From assembly GCA_001788955.1 (NCBI GenBank), contig MFXT01000026.1, forward strand, positions 65,760 through 129,759: a DNA stretch of 64,000 nt. Direction: 5' to 3'. The notes under the pieces are model-generated. The model was not told where the DNA came from, made no database searches, and saw only the letters and a program-made list of their open reading frames with translations. Source of the stretch: Candidatus Peribacteria bacterium RIFCSPHIGHO2_02_FULL_49_16 (GTDB taxonomy: Bacteria > Patescibacteriota > Gracilibacteria > Peribacterales > Peribacteraceae). The translations under genes and the position numbers were made by a program. Positions 42,354 through 49,783 of the stretch are shown here, piece by piece. Every line of letters begins with the position of its first letter. Position 1 is the first letter of the stretch.

Positions 42354-43031
42354 ATGAAGGCTGTGATCTTCGATTTCGACGGCGTCATCGTGGATAGCGA
42401 GAAATATTGGGATGAAGCAATGAATGCATTTGGACAGGCACATATAAACGGATGGCAACAAGGAGATAATAGTCGCCTCTTTTCAGGTATGACATTGGAA
42501 GGATGTTTTGCAAAACTCTGTGAGCATTTTGGAGTGCATATGACACTGGACGAATTCAAAAATCACATGTGTCACATTTCAGAAAATATTTATCACTCGC
42601 AAGCATCATTGCTGCCAAACGTGCATGCATTGATCACAGATCTCCATGAAAAAAATATTCCGCTTGCCATTGCCTCTTCCTCGAAACGAGTCTGGATCGA
42701 TATTGCAACCCAACGGTTGAACATTCACCATTTCTTCTATACATCGACAACAGGAGACGAGATTCCTCATGGTGAGGGCAAACCAAAACCAACCATCTAT
42801 CTTCGGACTGCAGAACGTCTCAATATGGATCCACGAGATTGCATCGCTATTGAAGATGCACGGCATGGCATTTATGCCGCAAAAAATGCAGGTATGACCT
42901 GTGTCGGTCTCCGCAATGGATTTAATGTTACACAAGACCTTTCTTTTGCAGATCATATTCTTGAGGGATTTTTGGACGTTACAACAGAAACTTTGCGCGC
43001 TATCCACCGCACATGCTGCGCCGCCATTTAA
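42354..43031 (+). CDS. HAD-superfamily phosphatase/phosphomutase (beta-PGM-like)
   Basis: 225-aa hydrolase. IFDFDGVIVDSEKYW holds the nucleophile Asp and acid/base Asp (motif I, DxD), PLAIASSSKR is motif II, GKPKPTIYLRTAERL carries the motif III Lys and CIAIEDARHGIYAA is motif IV. The four-helix cap between motifs I and II is of subclass I, as in beta-phosphoglucomutase and sugar phosphatases. Substrate unknown. Its 3' end overlaps the convergent HIT gene by 4 nt. Confidence 0.9.
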   Translation: MKAVIFDFDGVIVDSEKYWDEAMNAFGQAHINGWQQGDNSRLFSGMTLEGCFAKLCEHFGVHMTLDEFKNHMCHISENIYHSQASLLPNVHALITDLHEKNIPLAIASSSKRVWIDIATQRLNIHHFFYTSTTGDEIPHGEGKPKPTIYLRTAERLNMDPRDCIAIEDARHGIYAAKNAGMTCVGLRNGFNVTQDLSFADHILEGFLDVTTETLRAIHRTCCAAI

Positions 43032-43369
43032 TCTTTTAGACTCTGATTCGATAAAAAATGCAGGTGGAGATAGAACACTTCCTGTCCCCCGCCCTTCCCG
43101 ACATGAAAGGTAAGCCTGTATCCATCAATCCCCTTTTCTTTGGCAAAATTCCGGGCTTTATCGATCAGCATTCCAGGTACATGTTCCGTCGATTTTGTGA
43201 TATCGGCAATGGATGCGACAACATCCCCTTCTTTCTTCGGGATCAATAAGAGATGCAAAGCGGCTTGTGGACGAATATCTTTGAATACCAACACCAGATC
43301 ATCTTCGTAAACAATATCTGCAGGAAGTTCTTTATCCCGAATTTTGTGGAAAATAGTCCGTTCAGTCAT
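43028..43369 (-). CDS. HIT-family nucleotide hydrolase (HINT-like)
   Basis: 113-aa HINT-like protein with IFHKIRDKELPADIVYEDDLVLVFKDIRPQAALHLLLIPKKE, the characteristic N-terminal half, and a C-terminal histidine triad region reading YLHLH instead of HLHLH: the first His is replaced by Tyr, while the central nucleophilic His remains. It probably hydrolyses AMP-lysine or adenosine phosphoramidates. Loss of the first His may lower or alter activity. Confidence 0.9.
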   Translation of the reverse strand: MTERTIFHKIRDKELPADIVYEDDLVLVFKDIRPQAALHLLLIPKKEGDVVASIADITKSTEHVPGMLIDKARNFAKEKGIDGYRLTFHVGKGGGQEVFYLHLHFLSNQSLKD

Positions 43370-43483
43370 GCAGAGATTATTCAGGAAAAAGGGGAAAAAG
43401 GGAAAGTCCGTAGAAAGCTGTATTTTAGCCTATTGAGCATAAAATATTGCAATTTATATGAAAAAAAGGGAAAATAGTAAAGA

Positions 43484-43990
43484 ATGAGTCCAGAGAACCT
43501 CCCCAAAAAAGGACTGGCCAAATCGCTTCCTTCAAAGGAGCCAGAGGAAGTTCGTGTATCGCAACCGGGTCAACAGGCAAAGCTGGAACAGCTTCTTACA
43601 GCGATCAACTCCATTACCCTGCCATCAGAAACTGTCAGTGAAGATATCTCGAGTGATCTTGGCAGTGGCAACAGTAGTCAGGTAAGCCAAAGCAAAACAG
43701 ATGACGCGCAAAAATTCATCAATCGGGAGGAGGCCATTGCTCATATCCCTTCACAGGAACTGATGCAAATGCAGCTCAAAAAACATATCGAGAAAGAGGT
43801 AAAAGAGCTGCGCAGAGAGGCACACCATCTTGTCATCAGCCGAAAGCCCGGTGCTGCAGACAAACTGAACAAACTCTATGCACGCATTCGTAATCTCAAC
43901 GGACTCCTCGCCCAGCTCCTCATATCATCCTACGAAATGGTCAAACGCTTTTTCATCAAAGTCTTCATAGACAAACAACCCATCCTTTAA
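43484..43990 (+). CDS. Hypothetical helical protein
   Basis: 168 aa, family not recognised. The N-terminal 90 residues are polar, Ser/Gln/Pro-rich and probably disordered; residues 95-165 form amphipathic helices (QMQLKKHIEKEVKELRREAHHLV..., then IRNLNGLLAQLLISSYEMVKRFFIKVF). No signal peptide. A TTGCAA/AAAATA promoter pair (43447-43476) ends 7 nt before the ATG, so it is likely an independent leaderless unit. Confidence 0.6.
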   Translation: MSPENLPKKGLAKSLPSKEPEEVRVSQPGQQAKLEQLLTAINSITLPSETVSEDISSDLGSGNSSQVSQSKTDDAQKFINREEAIAHIPSQELMQMQLKKHIEKEVKELRREAHHLVISRKPGAADKLNKLYARIRNLNGLLAQLLISSYEMVKRFFIKVFIDKQPIL

Positions 43991-44017
43991 GATCCTTCTC
44001 CCTACGGGGTGAGAGTA

Positions 44018-44269
44018 CTATTTCTTTCCCTTTTTCCCTCTTTCCAAAACACTCGTTTTTTCGATTTGCCCCATAACCCACTCCAAGATGACATCCACCA
44101 TGCTTAAAGGCTTTAGAATCACTGCCTCTACTTCTGCCGTAAGACCCTCAATGCGTCGCATCACCTTACGTAAGTTCACCACAACAAATAAGACATGATA
44201 CAAGATCACGATAATAAGAATCCCCACAACGACATACACACTCATTAATAAATCAGAAACTTCCATCAT
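44018..44269 (-). CDS. Small single-span membrane protein
   Basis: 83 aa: N-terminal helix (SVYVVVGILIIVILYHVLFVVV, about 10-31), then an amphipathic helix and basic tail (RGKKGKK). It resembles DUF948-like or septum-type small membrane proteins in general plan only. The start codon sits inside a perfect 16-bp palindrome shared with the divergent yidD start. Function unknown. Confidence 0.6.
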   Translation of the reverse strand: MMEVSDLLMSVYVVVGILIIVILYHVLFVVVNLRKVMRRIEGLTAEVEAVILKPLSMVDVILEWVMGQIEKTSVLERGKKGKK

Positions 44270-44275
44270 GATGGA

Positions 44276-44581
44276 ATGAGCGTATCTTTTATCTTCTCCA
44301 TGCGCAATCTCCTACGCCATATCTCAACCCTTTCTCGCAACCTCATTGTATGCGGGATTTTACTGTACCAAAAAACACTGTCACCCGACCATGGGCCGCT
44401 TCGCATACTCTATCCTTACGGATATTGCCGCCATCATCCCACATGCTCGCAGTATGGTAAATACATGCTGCAAGAACACGGTTGTATAACCGGCACTTTC
44501 TTCATCTTGTGCCGCATCCTTTCTTGTCATCCATGGCAGAAAATATCGAAAGAAAAAATGCTCCATGCATCCAATAGATGA
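44276..44581 (+). CDS. yidD: YidD-family membrane protein insertion efficiency factor
   Basis: 101-aa protein with the YidD signature: LLYQKTLSPDHG, then CRHHPTCSQYGKYMLQEHG and a C-terminal RILSCHPW motif. YidD assists YidC-dependent insertion of membrane proteins. The ATG at 44300 (MRNLLRH) gives a more standard length and is an alternative start. It is normally next to rnpA and yidC; here it stands alone, divergent from a small membrane protein gene. Confidence 0.9.
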   Translation: MSVSFIFSMRNLLRHISTLSRNLIVCGILLYQKTLSPDHGPLRILYPYGYCRHHPTCSQYGKYMLQEHGCITGTFFILCRILSCHPWQKISKEKMLHASNR

Positions 44582-44646
44582 AATGGTACACGGAGATCTC
44601 TGTTGAGTTGCACTTCAAGCAACGATAAACTGGTGAGACCATGTAA

Positions 44647-44721
44647 GCGGGTATAGTACAATGGCTAGTACGCCAGCCTTCCAAGCTGGATATACGGGTT
44701 CGATCCCCGTTACCCGCTCCA
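44647..44721 (+). tRNA. tRNA-Gly (anticodon TCC)
   Basis: Acceptor GCGGGTA/TACCCGC, anticodon stem CCAGC/GCTGG with TCC at 44680-44682, T-loop TTCGATC, encoded CCA. It is the third Gly tRNA in the window; with GCC and CCC at 26 kb it covers all four GGN codons. An insertion sequence landed 22 nt downstream. Confidence 0.97.
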
Positions 44722-44732
44722 CGAAGTACATG

Positions 44733-44743
44733 TCCATCATCTA
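44733..44743 (+). repeat. Target-site duplication, left copy
   Basis: TCCATCATCTA directly before the left end of the insertion sequence; identical copy at 45929-45939. Confidence 0.9.
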
Positions 44744-45928
44744 GTAAGCGTTCGGTTTTGGGCGCCTTTTTTCTTATGTCTGAAAAAGGTTTGGCAATTT
44801 CACTTTTCCTCTGCGGGTATGTTCAAGAGAATATGTTCCATTTAATTTCTGAAAAGGTTTTCTGCAATCGGTAAACGGTGTGAATCTCTTACGGAGAATC
44901 CACGCAGAAAGCCAGCGTTCTGCTGTGTGGAACGACTCAAAACCTTGAATGGTTTTGAGTCTGCCTTCCAGTTGGCTATTGAAACTTTCGATGATGTTCG
45001 TGGTTTTGGGACAGGGAACTTTGTACCAGTTTCTGGCATCAACATATGCAGTAAGTTCTGCTGCGTGGGCAAAAATATGGTTCAATGTCGCAATCTTGAT
45101 TGGATCATCGTAGTGCCGTGGTGCTCTCCAGCGAATATGACGTTCGAGATTAGCTTTCCCAAGAACAGGAACATGAAAGATGTGTTTCTCGAGATCAGAG
45201 ACGAAACTCTTAAACGTTTCGTCGCTGCGCACCTGAAGTTGTTTCCTGATGTTTTCTAAAAAATGTACATGGCAAAGCTGTGTAACGATATTGGGAAACA
45301 CATAGCGTGCAGCCATGCGAATGGCTTCGTTGTCATCGCAGGTCACAGCAACAAGCGGATAATCCATGTTCTTGAGTTTCGTGAAGAACTGTATCCATAC
45401 CTCAAAGCTTTCTGAGTTGGTAAGAAGGCAGCAGGGAAGATCATGTGTGGTGTAATCCATGCCATACAAAAATGGAATCTTTCTCTCGTACCCTTTGACC
45501 TTCACGTACTTTCCATCCACAACCAAAGCGCCACAGAAGCGTTTTCTGTTGCAGTAGTCATGCGTCACATCGTTGTTATGCGGAAGAAGCTGCAACTCTT
45601 CTACGATCCTTGTGTATGTTCGATCAAGACTTTTGCCAATACGATGAGCAATGGATCGAATACTCAATCCTTTCAGATGAAGACTGAGAAGAGATTCCGT
45701 ATCTTTTCTACGAAAATCTACATTGAAACGTGTATGGCAATCCTGACAATGAAATCGGTTTATTCCTCTGCGTGTACCCTTTTTCCAGACATGATTGGAG
45801 GAACAGGCAGGACAATGTGGACGACGGCTTTGCGAAGCCCTTTTTTGAACTTTGACATGTTAAATGGGGAGAATGTAGCTAAGACAAGCTACAAAGTACC
45901 ATTTTTAAGCGCCAAAAACCGAACGCTC
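44744..45928. mobile_element. Complete insertion sequence, 1185 bp, MULE/IS256-like
   Basis: Terminal inverted repeats (left AGCGTTCGG... at 44747-44765, right at 45909-45927) match in 18 of 19 positions, and an identical 11-bp direct repeat flanks the element, so insertion is recent or well preserved. It carries one transposase gene on the minus strand. It landed between tRNA-Gly(TCC) and the 3' end of a saccharopine-dehydrogenase-like gene, whose stop codon lies in the right target duplication and is therefore intact. Confidence 0.93.
44774..45858 (-). CDS. Transposase (DDE, MULE type), possibly made by -1 frameshift
   Basis: The main frame (open 45859-44774) encodes an N-terminal zinc ribbon (CPAC...CQDC), a helix-turn-helix (LKGLSIRSIAHRIGKS) and a DDE core: VVDGKYVKV, VTCDDNEAI with QLCHVHFLEN, and NIIESFNSQLEGR. 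No ATG or GTG precedes the zinc ribbon in this frame; the first TTG (45667) would delete it. An ATG at 45858 in the neighbouring frame runs through C-A6-GGG, and a -1 shift there would join the frames to give about 361 aa. Translation could otherwise depend on an unusual start. Confidence 0.85.
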
Positions 45929-45939
45929 TCCATCATCTA
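45929..45939 (+). repeat. Target-site duplication, right copy
   Basis: TCCATCATCTA directly after the right end of the insertion sequence; its CTA at 45937-45939 is the TAG stop of the neighbouring minus-strand gene. Confidence 0.9.
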
Positions 45940-47094
45940 TATGTGAATGGGTTTTCCATTTTTATACACGCGCATGCCGCGCTTATAAAGCTCCCGGAAG
46001 AAGATTTCAGAAGGAACACACTCTTCGGGAGCGGTAACGCCGGTCATCGTAATCTCTCCTCTATGCAACATCGCTGCCATAACGGCAGCCGTACGTCCGG
46101 TATCGACGTTCGATCCTGCACTCCCCCATCCCGGAGTGGTTTTGACCAAACAATCCATCTCCACCCGTTTCGGCTTTCCTTGGGATGTTCCGTAGATCTT
46201 CGCCCATATATCCTCCGTTTCCTTGTACTGTTTTGAACGTGGGATGCGGCGTAAGACATCACTCGTCCAATCGAGCGGAATAATCTTACTTCCCGAAAGG
46301 CAAAGCGGTTCCTTGGAAGCAAATCCCAAATCCAGAAGTGTCTTGATCACCGTATACGAATGTAAAGGAAAGCCGGCTTTGTAATGAACACTCTTCAGAC
46401 CTTTGCTCACAAAATATCGGTGGAACGTGAAAACTTCCGAATGTACGATGCAATAAAGCGATTGACGGCCTACCCCGAGAAAAGACGTCATTCCTTCCAA
46501 AGAACAAGCCTGAACTTCTTCGAAACGACCGTTTTCCAAAACAATCGCCGGCACCGTAAGTTCGTGAATGATGCTCTCGAATGAATACGGGAGTACGAAC
46601 GTTTTCATATTCGAATCCCACGCAAAACCAAGATCAATATGATCCACGAGATCGAAGTCCATCACGGCATACGCCACCATCACATTGGCAATTCCGGGCG
46701 TGGATCCGCAACCAAGAAGTGCCGTCAACTTCTTCCTGCGAAACCGGGCGTCGAATGCAAATTGTTTCTTCGTCATTTCATGGAGCCCTCCCAAGTCCAG
46801 ATAATGCGCATTCGCTCTCAAGCAGGATTCCATCGCATGGCAATTCCATGTCAGTTCTGCGCAATTGAGGACTATCGCGCTCCCAGACGCACGAATGATT
46901 TTTGCTGTCGCCGCAATATTCCGTAAATCGACGGTCGCAAAACGCGCACATTTGTTTTTCAGAAATTTTTTGATCGTGCGGGGTCGGCGGCCACAGAGAA
47001 GCACACGATATCCCGCTTCCAAAAGGTCGCGGGATGCAATGGATCCCTGTTCTCCCGTGGCGCCGATGACAACAAAATCGAATGTCATATTCAA
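45937..47094 (-). CDS. Saccharopine-dehydrogenase-like NAD(P)-binding protein, copy 2
   Basis: 385-aa oxidoreductase of the saccharopine dehydrogenase/carboxynorspermidine synthase superfamily. The Rossmann domain starts VVIGATGEQGSIASRDLL with CGRR for the cofactor ribose; YLDLGGLHEMTKKQ and LLGCGSTPGIANVM are family motifs. Paired with a paralogue 3 nt upstream (about a third similar by eye; both share the DLGG and PGI motifs). With the aldehyde dehydrogenase they may convert a lysine- or polyamine-related semialdehyde; the substrate is not known. Confidence 0.82.
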   Translation of the reverse strand: MNMTFDFVVIGATGEQGSIASRDLLEAGYRVLLCGRRPRTIKKFLKNKCARFATVDLRNIAATAKIIRASGSAIVLNCAELTWNCHAMESCLRANAHYLDLGGLHEMTKKQFAFDARFRRKKLTALLGCGSTPGIANVMVAYAVMDFDLVDHIDLGFAWDSNMKTFVLPYSFESIIHELTVPAIVLENGRFEEVQACSLEGMTSFLGVGRQSLYCIVHSEVFTFHRYFVSKGLKSVHYKAGFPLHSYTVIKTLLDLGFASKEPLCLSGSKIIPLDWTSDVLRRIPRSKQYKETEDIWAKIYGTSQGKPKRVEMDCLVKTTPGWGSAGSNVDTGRTAAVMAAMLHRGEITMTGVTAPEECVPSEIFFRELYKRGMRVYKNGKPIHI

Positions 47095-47097
47095 TGA

Positions 47098-48219
47098 TTA
47101 GAATATTTTCCGCCCATTTTTCCGTACGGACATTCCCCGATGGGCAAGTTCCTGAAAAAACAGTTCAATCGGCACAATTAATTCCGGAGGAAAGACTCCG
47201 GATGTTATCCATTCTCCTCGTACGACCATCTGCGCCACAATTGACGCAGGCGCCGCCGTATCCTTCTCAATCATCTCTCCCAACGTCGGCACATGGACTT
47301 CGAGACGAACAGACGACTTCTTTCGATGACGCATTCCTCGCACGATCACTTGAATGATTTCATATTGTTCAAAGGTCTCCGGTATTGATGGAGGCAGTTT
47401 TTTGAGGATTGCCATTGTCGTCTTGAGATTCTTCTCATCGAGCAAACCCACGGAACGAAGAATCTGTATGTTCTCCACCAGAATATCGGGGAATGCGATT
47501 TTGAAGAACACGTTCTTTGCATGCAGAGTCTTTGGAAGCGTCGCCAGCTCCGAGTGGATCGTGTACTGCGGTTTTTGCCAACCGACAGGTGCGGGAAACT
47601 TATAAGACTCACGACCGGACATCGGATCCACAAATGTCATTGTATTATTTTTCCATACCGCAGACGGCCATGAACATTCTTCAAGAAGAGTCTGCAGAGA
47701 ATAGGAAACAGCGAGAGGCGATATCTTCCGATACACCGACTGATCAAAAACACCGATGCGGATTTCCACATGATCCACTCTATCGAATTCGCAGGCTCCA
47801 TACGATGCCAGAATATTCGTGATTCCCGGAGCAGCACCCATACCCAACACGGCAACAAGATTGGCGCGACGAAATCGCGCATGAAATGCAAATTGTTTGA
47901 GCGTGTAATGATAGAGACCTCCCAAATCGAGATAGTGTGTTTTGGTCTTAAGGCATGCTCTCATGACTGCTTCATTATATTCGTGATGCACGGCATGGAT
48001 AACAAGGTCAATGCCGCGCAATGCTTTGGCGAGCGTTTCTGTTTTTTGCACATCCGCGCGGCGGAAATGCAAATTCTTCGATGCCGGAAATTTCTTCTTC
48101 ATTGTAGAAAGATGGCGTCCCATCACCACGATGGAACCATCGAAGGTTTGCAGAAGGTCCGTGACAATCAATTGTCCGATCGCACCGGCCCCAAGAACTC
48201 CGATACAGGGCTTCTTCAT
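47098..48219 (-). CDS. Saccharopine-dehydrogenase-like NAD(P)-binding protein, copy 1
   Basis: 373 aa. GVLGAGAIGQLIVTDLL is the dinucleotide-binding loop; HYLDLGGLYHYTLKQFAFHARFRRANLVAVLGMGAAPGITNILASYG parallels the same region of the downstream paralogue closely, including the KQFAFxARFRR string, showing recent-to-moderate duplication. Middle and C-terminal domains differ more, suggesting different substrates. Its start overlaps the stop of the aldehyde dehydrogenase gene. Confidence 0.83.
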   Translation of the reverse strand: MKKPCIGVLGAGAIGQLIVTDLLQTFDGSIVVMGRHLSTMKKKFPASKNLHFRRADVQKTETLAKALRGIDLVIHAVHHEYNEAVMRACLKTKTHYLDLGGLYHYTLKQFAFHARFRRANLVAVLGMGAAPGITNILASYGACEFDRVDHVEIRIGVFDQSVYRKISPLAVSYSLQTLLEECSWPSAVWKNNTMTFVDPMSGRESYKFPAPVGWQKPQYTIHSELATLPKTLHAKNVFFKIAFPDILVENIQILRSVGLLDEKNLKTTMAILKKLPPSIPETFEQYEIIQVIVRGMRHRKKSSVRLEVHVPTLGEMIEKDTAAPASIVAQMVVRGEWITSGVFPPELIVPIELFFQELAHRGMSVRKNGRKIF

Positions 48220-49730
48220 CAGGCTTTATGGTAAATCGTGGCATGCCATGGTTTTTTGGCAAGACCCGTTTGGTCTACGTAGATGTGTTTGATCTGTGTG
48301 CACTCTTCCAATGCATACAGCGACAAATCTTTTCCAAAACCACTCTGTTTAAATCCACCATGAGGCATTTCTGATACCAACGCTCCATGTTCGTTTATCC
48401 AGACGGTGCCAAATTGGAGCATATTTGCGCTGCGTATAAGAGTCGTCATGTCTTTTCCCCATACGGATGCAGCAAGTCCATATATGGTGTCATTGGCTTT
48501 TTGAAGCGCGTCATCCACCTTTTTGTAACGGAAGATGCTCAATACGGGCCCGAATATTTCTTTTTGGCAAAGATCGGATGTGTGCGGAACATCGGTGAAG
48601 ATTGTCGGCTCCACAAAAAATCCTTTTGCGCCAAGCCGATTCCCTCCGCACACCAATCGAGCCTTCTTTTTTCCTTCACGAATGAAACGTTCCACACGGT
48701 CACGATGAGCAGCCGAAACGAGCGGCCCCAGATCCGTTGTATCTTTGGACGGATCACCCATAACCATTTTCTTCACTTCACGAAGAAGAAGTTTGAGGAA
48801 TGCATCATGCATATCCTCATGCACATACACGCGCGTGATCGCCGTACAATCCTGTCCAGTATTCCAAAATGCTCCCGCGGTAGCGGCGCGAGCGGCGGCC
48901 TCAATATCCGCATCCGGCAAAATCACCTGCGGCGCTTTCCCCCCAAGTTCCAGATGCACACGTTTCATATTTTTTGTCGCCCGATTCATGAGGATTTTCC
49001 CCGTTTCGATGTTTCCGGTCAGATAAATCATGTTCACATCCCCATGAGAAGCAAGCGCTTCTCCCACTTCCTTGCCGGGTCCCGTCACCACGTTCAGAAC
49101 TCCTTTTGGAAATCCCGCCTTCTCTGCAAGTTTTGCGAGTTCCAGCAAAGTTATTGGTGTCAGGGAAGCGGGCTTGATCACTAACGTATTGCCTGCAGCG
49201 AGCACGGGGCCGATTTTCCAGACGGCAATAAGAAGAGGATAATTCCACGGTACGATCGCCCCAATGACTCCGAGCGGTTCGCGGCGAATCCAGCTGGACC
49301 CAAGAGGCATGCGACGGTTCTTCTCCATATAATTCGCATATTCTCCGAATGGCTTTCCTTCGAGGCATCGGGTGGCGCCAGCAAAAAAACGAAGATTATC
49401 GATTGCCATCGGAAGATCGGACTCCGTCGCATACCGAATAGTTTTTCCGGTGTTGCGCGACTCCAACTCTGCAAAATGCTTCGCATTCTCTTCCAGAAGA
49501 TCAGCGAGTTTCCAGAGGAGTGCGCCGCGCTCTCCTCCCGTTGTGAAGCGCCAATCATTCTCAAAAGCCTTACGCGCCGCCTTTACGGCATGATCCACAT
49601 CTTTTTTTGTGCCGCGCGGCACTCGTGCAATAACCGATTCATCCGCAGGATTGATGATCGGATCGGTTTTCTTGCTCATGGAAGAAACCCACCGTCCGTC
49701 AATGAACATTTGAAGAGAAAGAGGTTTCAT
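48219..49730 (-). CDS. Aldehyde dehydrogenase (NAD(P)+)
   Basis: 503-aa ALDH-superfamily enzyme. VPWNYPLLIAVWKIGPVLAAGNTLVIKPA is the cofactor site, HLELGGKAPQVIL carries the general-base Glu and FWNTGQDCTAITR the catalytic Cys; KEIFGPVLSIFRY follows. It is most like betaine/aminobutyraldehyde-type dehydrogenases, which oxidise amino-aldehydes; together with two saccharopine-dehydrogenase-like neighbours this suggests amino-acid semialdehyde metabolism. First gene of the three-gene unit. Confidence 0.92.
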   Translation of the reverse strand: MKPLSLQMFIDGRWVSSMSKKTDPIINPADESVIARVPRGTKKDVDHAVKAARKAFENDWRFTTGGERGALLWKLADLLEENAKHFAELESRNTGKTIRYATESDLPMAIDNLRFFAGATRCLEGKPFGEYANYMEKNRRMPLGSSWIRREPLGVIGAIVPWNYPLLIAVWKIGPVLAAGNTLVIKPASLTPITLLELAKLAEKAGFPKGVLNVVTGPGKEVGEALASHGDVNMIYLTGNIETGKILMNRATKNMKRVHLELGGKAPQVILPDADIEAAARAATAGAFWNTGQDCTAITRVYVHEDMHDAFLKLLLREVKKMVMGDPSKDTTDLGPLVSAAHRDRVERFIREGKKKARLVCGGNRLGAKGFFVEPTIFTDVPHTSDLCQKEIFGPVLSIFRYKKVDDALQKANDTIYGLAASVWGKDMTTLIRSANMLQFGTVWINEHGALVSEMPHGGFKQSGFGKDLSLYALEECTQIKHIYVDQTGLAKKPWHATIYHKA

Positions 49731-49783
49731 ACCATGTACGTTAGCAACGACACGGAAAACATGCCACTATCGGCAGATCTCTT

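Noticed and set aside
25946-44721. UGA recoded to glycine, as in Gracilibacteria/Absconditabacteria, suggested by three Gly tRNAs
   Set aside because: None of the three has anticodon UCA, and many well-recognised genes end in TGA at the correct family length.
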